From the NCBI GenBank assembly GCA_965661575.1, contig CBFIEJ010000004.1, positions 1 through 64,000 on the forward strand: a DNA stretch of 64,000 bases. The letters are read 5' to 3'. The DNA comes from UA16 sp965661575. GTDB lineage: Bacteria; Bacteroidota; Bacteroidia; Flavobacteriales_D; Sanyastnellaceae. This document shows, one piece after another, positions 59,900-64,000 of the stretch; positions within the stretch are counted from its first letter, which is position 1; the number at the start of each line of letters is the position of its first letter. The notes under the pieces were generated by a model. That model worked only from the letters and a program-made list of their open reading frames with translations. It was not told where the DNA came from and ran no database searches. The position numbers and the translations under genes were made by a program.

Positions 59900-61099
59900 T
59901 TACAAGCTTGTAGCGAATTCAGTCAGACCTGTCATCATTGCGAGTTCATCTCTGACTTGAGTGATTTGAGCGGTAGTGACTGAATAATAGTCTTCGCCAA
60001 GTAGATCGAGCAATGAGTTGACAGCATCCGTGTTGACCGAAGTGTTTGCTCCAAACTGAAGTGCCATGATAAAAGCCTTCGCTTCTGACAACTCGTGGTT
60101 TCGAAGCGCATCGTCTGCATAGTTTGAAAGCGCATCGTTCAGGTAGTGAATTGCAGTGCCTGCAGAGCATCGCTCCAATTCTCGATTGATGATGTCAATT
60201 TGCGCATCGCGTTCTGCGAGGCGGTTCTGCGAGATGGCGGCACGACCTGTTCGAAAAGCAGCGGAAATTCGCGATGCTGATTGGAGAAGTTCTTCGCGGG
60301 AATTTGCATACTTGCCCCAGAAGCGCTTCGTCTCATTGGAAGGATAGTTTGTAGCGTTTGTGAAGTATCCATAGGCTTCATCCCAATGGTGTTCCATTGC
60401 CGTGTAATACTTGTCGTCATTGGAATCGACGGCCTCGCTGTTGTCGACGTCCATTTTCCCTGAAGCGAGGTAGACGCTGCTGATGTTGTAATAGAAGCAA
60501 GCTCCCATCAAACCTTTCTCGATGAGCTGTGTCCATTCTTGGCCTTGAGCACTCTGAAGGTACTGGCTGCTGCTTGATGAAGAAGAGACAACTCCAGCGA
60601 TGCCCGCGGCTCCGTCGGTTGCTCCTGCAACAGTCTGCGAACTTGCGTCTGCAATGCCATTCATGAAGCCTTCAAAGGTTTCCGTCCAGACAAGATCTCC
60701 GCCAACTGATTTGCTTCGAAGCTGCTTACTCGATCCGGTCATCCCCAAGTTTTGTTCGTCTACCCAGGTGTAACCATCATTGGCGTACATAGCGAGGAGC
60801 GTTGATGCGTCTAAAGCAGTTCCAGGTGTATTCGACGTTTTCAAGTACGACGTCATTTCTGAAAGCATGTTGAGTCGCTCTCGCTGACCATCAAAATTCA
60901 CCGTGTTGTTTCCATTTGCATCGGTGAAAACGTATTCATCGGGCGTGACTACGTCATAGGTACAAGAGCCGTCGTCGGTGTCAGCATCGCTGTTGTAGTT
61001 TGATGCCGCGGAGTCGGTACAACCTTCTTGGTTGCAAGAAGTCAGAGCAAATCCTACAACGAGGATTGCAAAGAGTGAGTGAAGATTCCGTGTTTTCAT
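59900..61099 (-). CDS. DUF4856 domain lipoprotein
   Basis: A 399-residue lipoprotein from the ATG at 61099; lipobox GFALTSCNQ. Directly after the lipid anchor comes a short Cys/Asp motif GCTDSAASNYNSDADTDDGS, then the DUF4856 domain with YVFTDANGNNTVNFDGQRER and many helices. The domain is related in general form to imelysin helical proteins and is found beside imelysin genes in Bacteroidota. It is the first gene of the probable iron operon, with promoter and palindrome upstream. The start at 61162 lacks a signal at its N-terminus. Confidence 0.85.
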   Translation of the reverse strand: MKTRNLHSLFAILVVGFALTSCNQEGCTDSAASNYNSDADTDDGSCTYDVVTPDEYVFTDANGNNTVNFDGQRERLNMLSEMTSYLKTSNTPGTALDASTLLAMYANDGYTWVDEQNLGMTGSSKQLRSKSVGGDLVWTETFEGFMNGIADASSQTVAGATDGAAGIAGVVSSSSSSSQYLQSAQGQEWTQLIEKGLMGACFYYNISSVYLASGKMDVDNSEAVDSNDDKYYTAMEHHWDEAYGYFTNATNYPSNETKRFWGKYANSREELLQSASRISAAFRTGRAAISQNRLAERDAQIDIINRELERCSAGTAIHYLNDALSNYADDALRNHELSEAKAFIMALQFGANTSVNTDAVNSLLDLLGEDYYSVTTAQITQVRDELAMMTGLTEFATSL

Positions 61100-61124
61100 G
61101 ATTGAGGGTTTTTCATTTGGAATG

Positions 61125-61156
61125 CAAAGATTGTGCGCATTGGAACTTGCATCCAA
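61125..61156 (-). promoter_or_regulatory. Promoter of the DUF4856-imelysin-HTTM-receptor operon
   Basis: On the minus strand: TTG (61156-61154), a 21-nt spacer, and AATCTTTG (61132-61125), one change from TAnnTTTG. The ATG at 61099 follows 25 nt later. The Fur-like palindrome lies 15 nt upstream of the -33 element. Confidence 0.5.
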
Positions 61157-61170
61157 TACCACGAATCAGG

Positions 61171-61191
61171 TATTTAGAATGATTCTAAATA
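61171..61191. promoter_or_regulatory. Fur-family-type operator (perfect 21-bp palindrome)
   Basis: TATTTAGAAT, a central G, and ATTCTAAATA form a perfect 10-1-10 inverted repeat. Its core TTAGAAT-G-ATTCTAA has the 7-1-7 layout of Fur/PerR/Zur boxes (Fur TGATAATnATTATCA; PerR TTATAATnATTATAA). It stands 72 bases upstream of the DUF4856 ATG and 11 bases after the stop of the Cys-rich gene. It is AT-rich and has no U-run, so it is not a terminator. Confidence 0.6.
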
Positions 61192-61202
61192 AGAAAACCC
61201 GT

Positions 61203-62393
61203 TCAATTGCAGTTGAGCCCAAATTCTACCAAGAACATCAAAAGATCTTGAGTTCCTGTGACCCCATCGAAGTTCAAATCTGATGGGCAGGGATTTTCGG
61301 TGAAATAGCAGCTGAAATCATCTTTTGTCGCAGCTTCATTGTAATTCAGCGCTTCGGGATAGACGCATCCCTCAACTTCGCAGCTCGAATAATCGCAGGT
61401 TCCATCATCTGCATTTGCACTGAAAGAAAAATTGCAGGCCTCTGGATAGGTGCAACCTGGGATTTCACAGTTTGCATTCCAGAGGGGGTTTGTTGCTGCG
61501 TTTGATAGCAGAGTTCCACTTACCCAAAGATCACCGCAATCACTGCTCGAGGTGTAACTGATTGCATGTGTTACGGGGTTGTAACAATATGGGAGTTGGC
61601 AATCTCCGCATTCGTCTTGGATTCCGCATGTTCCATCGTCATCCGTTGCGAGGTAGTTGAAATTACAGGCTGTTGGATCCGTGCAACCAAAGACTTCCGC
61701 ACAACTCGCACCCCAATACGGGTTGGCAGGGTCATTGGGCAATATGACGATTTCGTTCGCTCCTGCTTCGGCTTCATTGGCGTTGTCTACAAATACGACA
61801 GCATGCGTGATGAAGTTGTAGATGTACGCTTGCTGACATTCACCACATTCATCTGTCATGGCCGTTCCATTGGCGATTCCCGCGCAGTCAGCGCAACCGG
61901 CATTCCAATAGGGATTTGTAGTTGCGCTCGAGAGCAGTGGACCACTTATCCATAGTTCGTTGCACTCGTCGCTTGTGGTATACGCGATGGCGTGGGTCAC
62001 GGGGTTGTAGCAATAAGGGATTTGACATTCGCCACATTCATCCAATGTTCCGCATGTTCCATCGTCGTCTGTCGCGAGGTAGTTGAAGTTGCAGGCTGTT
62101 GCATCAGTGCAACCAAAAATCTCAGCGCAGCTTGCACCCCAATATGGATTGGATGGGTCATTTGGAAAAACGACGATTTCATTTGCCCCTGCTTCAGCCT
62201 CATTGGCATTGTCGACAAATACGACAGCGTGCGTGATGAAGTTGTAGATGTATGCTTGCTGGCACACACCACATTCATCTGTCATGGCCGTTCCATTGGC
62301 GATTCCCGCGCAGTCAGCGCTTTGAGCAGAAACGAGATTTGAGGACAAGAAAAAGCCCAATACAAGGGCGTAGAGTGGAGTTAAATTTCTCAT
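61203..62393 (-). CDS. Secreted Cys-rich protein with tandem 142-residue repeats
   Basis: A 396-residue protein from the ATG at 62393 with signal peptide MRNLTPLYALVLGFFLSSN. It consists of two nearly identical 142-residue units. Each holds two DECGxCQxxYxYNxxTHA segments and one GCTDxTACNFNYLATDDDGT motif. Two further diverged copies of the latter (GCTYPEACNFSFSANADDGT, GCVYPEALNYNEAATKDDFS) follow, and the end is dockerin-like (SDLNFDGVTGTQDLLMFL). There are many cysteines, probably in disulfides, and acidic loops that could bind calcium. No sorting domain is seen. Function unknown; a structural surface protein is likely. Confidence 0.75.
   Translation of the reverse strand: MRNLTPLYALVLGFFLSSNLVSAQSADCAGIANGTAMTDECGVCQQAYIYNFITHAVVFVDNANEAEAGANEIVVFPNDPSNPYWGASCAEIFGCTDATACNFNYLATDDDGTCGTLDECGECQIPYCYNPVTHAIAYTTSDECNELWISGPLLSSATTNPYWNAGCADCAGIANGTAMTDECGECQQAYIYNFITHAVVFVDNANEAEAGANEIVILPNDPANPYWGASCAEVFGCTDPTACNFNYLATDDDGTCGIQDECGDCQLPYCYNPVTHAISYTSSSDCGDLWVSGTLLSNAATNPLWNANCEIPGCTYPEACNFSFSANADDGTCDYSSCEVEGCVYPEALNYNEAATKDDFSCYFTENPCPSDLNFDGVTGTQDLLMFLVEFGLNCN
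61420..62310 (-). repeat. Tandem direct repeat, 426-bp unit, two copies
   Basis: The segment around 61855-61925 recurs 426 bases later around 62281-62350, and the translated units align over 142 residues with few changes. The copies differ at many third positions but keep frame, so this is a retained coding duplication rather than an assembly artefact. Boundaries are approximate. Confidence 0.75.
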
Positions 62394-62808
62394 TGTAAAA
62401 GCATTTGCGCAAATGTTCTTCATCAATTTTGATAAAATTCGATTTGCTGAGTCAGGGCATTGTCAGAAAACCACTCGCCCATCTTCAAGTGGTATTAGCC
62501 GCAAGATTTGAAGCATGTTTGGAGAGAAATTATGCAGAGGTTTGCGAGTTTCCCGTTCAATCGTTAGGCCCGAAGTCGAGTGATTTTTAGATACCCCCTA
62601 CTCAGAGACACTCGATGTTTTGTGGACGCTTATCTTTTTTCGAATGTTGGATTCGAGGGCAATATTGCCCAAATTTATTCCGGTGCATTCACCCATGTAA
62701 TGCTCACGCCACACGGGATAGCATAAACTTAAAAAATGGGAGGTAGTTTTCGACTTGATTCGTCTTTGAACATTGCACTTTGCGCCGCTAAAAGCATGTT
62801 TCAGGGAA
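62394..62808. other. Intergenic region with a 14-bp palindrome
   Basis: A 415-base gap between the radical SAM gene and the Cys-rich gene. A perfect palindrome CATTTGCGCAAATG lies at 62402-62415, overlapping a -7-like box AACATTTG (minus strand, 62417-62410) for the Cys-rich gene. The 75-codon frame at 62598-62825 overlaps the radical SAM stop and shows no domain. No RNA gene or terminator was recognised. Confidence 0.4.
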
Positions 62809-64000
62809 TCACCCAAAGCTCCCAAAGCTTGAGCAGCTTTCCGTGTTCATTTCATTGATTGTGGCCTCGAAATTTTCGTCCAACAGGCTTCCGGATTTTT
62901 CGTGACAAAAAGGGCACTTCATAAAGTCACCATTGGTGTCGACATACACCATTCTATTTCCGGAGGCCATGCACCCAACCCGGCGTTGGTAATAACCGTG
63001 GTATACAATAATTGGAAAATCCCGGTAGGACTCTTCTTGATTGTAAGACAAGAACACATCCTCAAGCAAACTCAATTGTTCAGGTTTGAGCATGACATTT
63101 TTCATGGCATAATGACCCACAGGTTGAGGCTCTAAAAACTGCACAAATCCAACCCCTAAATCTCTCGCAAATCGCATGAATTCATCGAGATATTCCCGTG
63201 TGGCATTGGCTTTCGTAATGCATGTTGAGATTGCGGTGACGAAGTCATTTTCAATGCTAAACTTCACGGCAGTTAAGGCATCTCTGTATGACCCTTCAGT
63301 CCGTCTAAAAACATCGTGTTGATGCGGATCGTGGTGATCAATGCTCACCACAACTCCCGTGAGACCCGCTGCTTTCAGTCGGGCAGCATTTTCTTCTGTA
63401 AAATTGAATCCAGAAGTGATGATCCAAAAGGCTGAATGATCCTTGTATTTCTGAATCGCGCCTGCAAGTTCTTGAATCCGCAGCATTGGCTCTCCCCCTG
63501 TAAAGGCAATGTTCGTCGTACCAATCGATTGAAGGTTTTCAATCATGGTATGAATGTTTGATGAACTGATTTTTTCTTTTTGGTTCAGGTTGTCCCATTC
63601 GAAGCAATGTTCGCATTTCAGCGGGCACTTCTTCGTGATTGCCAAATAGGTCAAGGTCAGGCGATGACTTGTCTGGTGATGCGGCTCAAGGCGATGAAGT
63701 TCACTGCTTAGAAAGGCATCAAAGAGTGGCGCTTCCCATGCGGGGATGTTCATTCTCCAAAAATGCCGGTGTCCAATGGAAACGACTTTGTAGACGTTGT
63801 TCCCTCCTGCGATTGCGTTGCGCCTTTTTCGAATTGAATTCAAAATCCGCAGAACCTTCCCTGGAGTTCGATACAATCGCAAGATGACGATTGCATTTTT
63901 CAAAAGACGTCGTCTGTGCAGTTTTCGTTTCGCCGCTCCAAAGACCGTTGCTTGTTTTTTTGTAGCTCGAATCGTGGCATAATCGATGTCAACGGGCCGA
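62809..64000 (-). CDS. Radical SAM/SPASM-like protein (5' end outside the window)
   Basis: At least 396 residues; the frame stays open to base 64000, so the TTG at 63903 need not be the start. The radical SAM cluster motif is CPLKCEHC (Cx3Cx2C) after LTYLAITKK. SAM-binding signs are FTGGEPML and SGFNFTEE. The C-terminal part has an SPASM-like cysteine set: GCMASGNRMVYVDTNGDFMK, CPFC and a late Cys in the tail ESCSSFGSFG. Such enzymes modify peptides, proteins or small molecules. No precursor peptide is evident beside it, so the substrate is open. Confidence 0.87.
   Translation of the reverse strand, partial: RPVDIDYATIRATKKQATVFGAAKRKLHRRRLLKNAIVILRLYRTPGKVLRILNSIRKRRNAIAGGNNVYKVVSIGHRHFWRMNIPAWEAPLFDAFLSSELHRLEPHHQTSHRLTLTYLAITKKCPLKCEHCFEWDNLNQKEKISSSNIHTMIENLQSIGTTNIAFTGGEPMLRIQELAGAIQKYKDHSAFWIITSGFNFTEENAARLKAAGLTGVVVSIDHHDPHQHDVFRRTEGSYRDALTAVKFSIENDFVTAISTCITKANATREYLDEFMRFARDLGVGFVQFLEPQPVGHYAMKNVMLKPEQLSLLEDVFLSYNQEESYRDFPIIVYHGYYQRRVGCMASGNRMVYVDTNGDFMKCPFCHEKSGSLLDENFEATINEMNTESCSSFGSFG

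Noticed and set aside
62598..62825. Possible 75-residue peptide substrate of the radical SAM enzyme
   Set aside because: It overlaps the 3' end of the radical SAM gene by 17 bases, has no leader/core pattern or repeats, and its composition looks non-coding.
1..64000. CRISPR arrays, prophage, insertion sequences, tRNA or rRNA genes
   Set aside because: No regularly spaced repeats, transposase or integrase motifs, cloverleaf-like tRNA sequence or conserved rRNA blocks were seen on either strand.

Overview
This window is a chromosomal segment of a Bacteroidota member, most probably a marine-type Flavobacteriales relative. Pointers are the gene order sprE/porW-like lipoprotein, bactofilin, F-ATPase operon (without atpD/atpC); many families typical of the phylum (DUF4270, DUF4837, DUF4296, DUF4856, T9SS C-terminal sorting domains, SusD-free TonB receptors); and promoters of the TTG-N17-23-TAnnTTTG type rather than the E. 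coli type. The base composition looks near 50% GC by eye. I see no tRNA, rRNA, CRISPR array, insertion sequence or phage gene. Almost everything is chromosomal core plus secreted or surface proteins.

Layout. 1-4.3 kb: end of a PfkB-type kinase, a convergent M23 peptidase, and a large SprE/PorW-like TPR lipoprotein of the type 9 secretion/gliding apparatus. 4.3-10.6 kb: bactofilin, AtpZ/AtpI-like proteins and atpB-E-F-H-A-G. 10.6-15.3 kb: NtrY-like histidine kinase, cyclase-family hydrolase, outer-membrane barrel, group II PLP decarboxylase. 15.3-19.8 kb (minus): short starch-synthase-like glycosyltransferase, DUF4270 lipoprotein, glmS and a small repeat protein that looks like a 7(1) septoil-knot protein. 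19.8-24.3 kb (plus): panC, tatA, LysM lytic transglycosylase, DUF4837 lipoprotein, Asp-box propeller lipoprotein. 24.3-32.8 kb: secreted M1 peptidase (minus); FKBP, thiL, asnB, glycosyltransferase, nitronate monooxygenase-like protein, DCC protein (plus). 32.8-40.4 kb: uvrC, epimerase, DUF4296/pyrC/polyprenol-P-mannose synthase/pseudouridine synthase/yraN, and an outer-membrane protein.

40.4-54.9 kb is the surface and secretion region: a minus-strand run (YHYH protein, delta-60-like protein, TonB-like protein, PhoD-like phosphatase, coiled-coil protein), a T9SS-exported hydrolase-fold protein, RhlE helicase, CotH-kinase protein, a PPC-like secreted protein, a DUF5684-like membrane protein and a TPR/HTH membrane regulator. 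Five of these carry Por-type C-terminal sorting domains, the cargo of the machine to which the SprE-like protein belongs. 54.9-61.2 kb (minus) is a probable iron-acquisition operon: DUF4856 lipoprotein, imelysin-like lipoprotein, HTTM membrane protein, TonB-dependent receptor. It is preceded by a perfect 21-bp palindrome of Fur-family 7-1-7 form. 61.2-64 kb: a Cys-rich internally duplicated secreted protein and a radical SAM enzyme that runs off the window.

The most interesting signals are: (i) seven genes in which a -7 box ends exactly 4 nt before the ATG, implying leaderless mRNAs; (ii) the palindrome-controlled iron operon with a perfect hairpin over the start region of its imelysin gene; (iii) the knotted small repeat protein; (iv) a very His-rich periplasmic extension on ATP synthase subunit a; (v) a secreted hydrolase that has lost its nucleophile serine.
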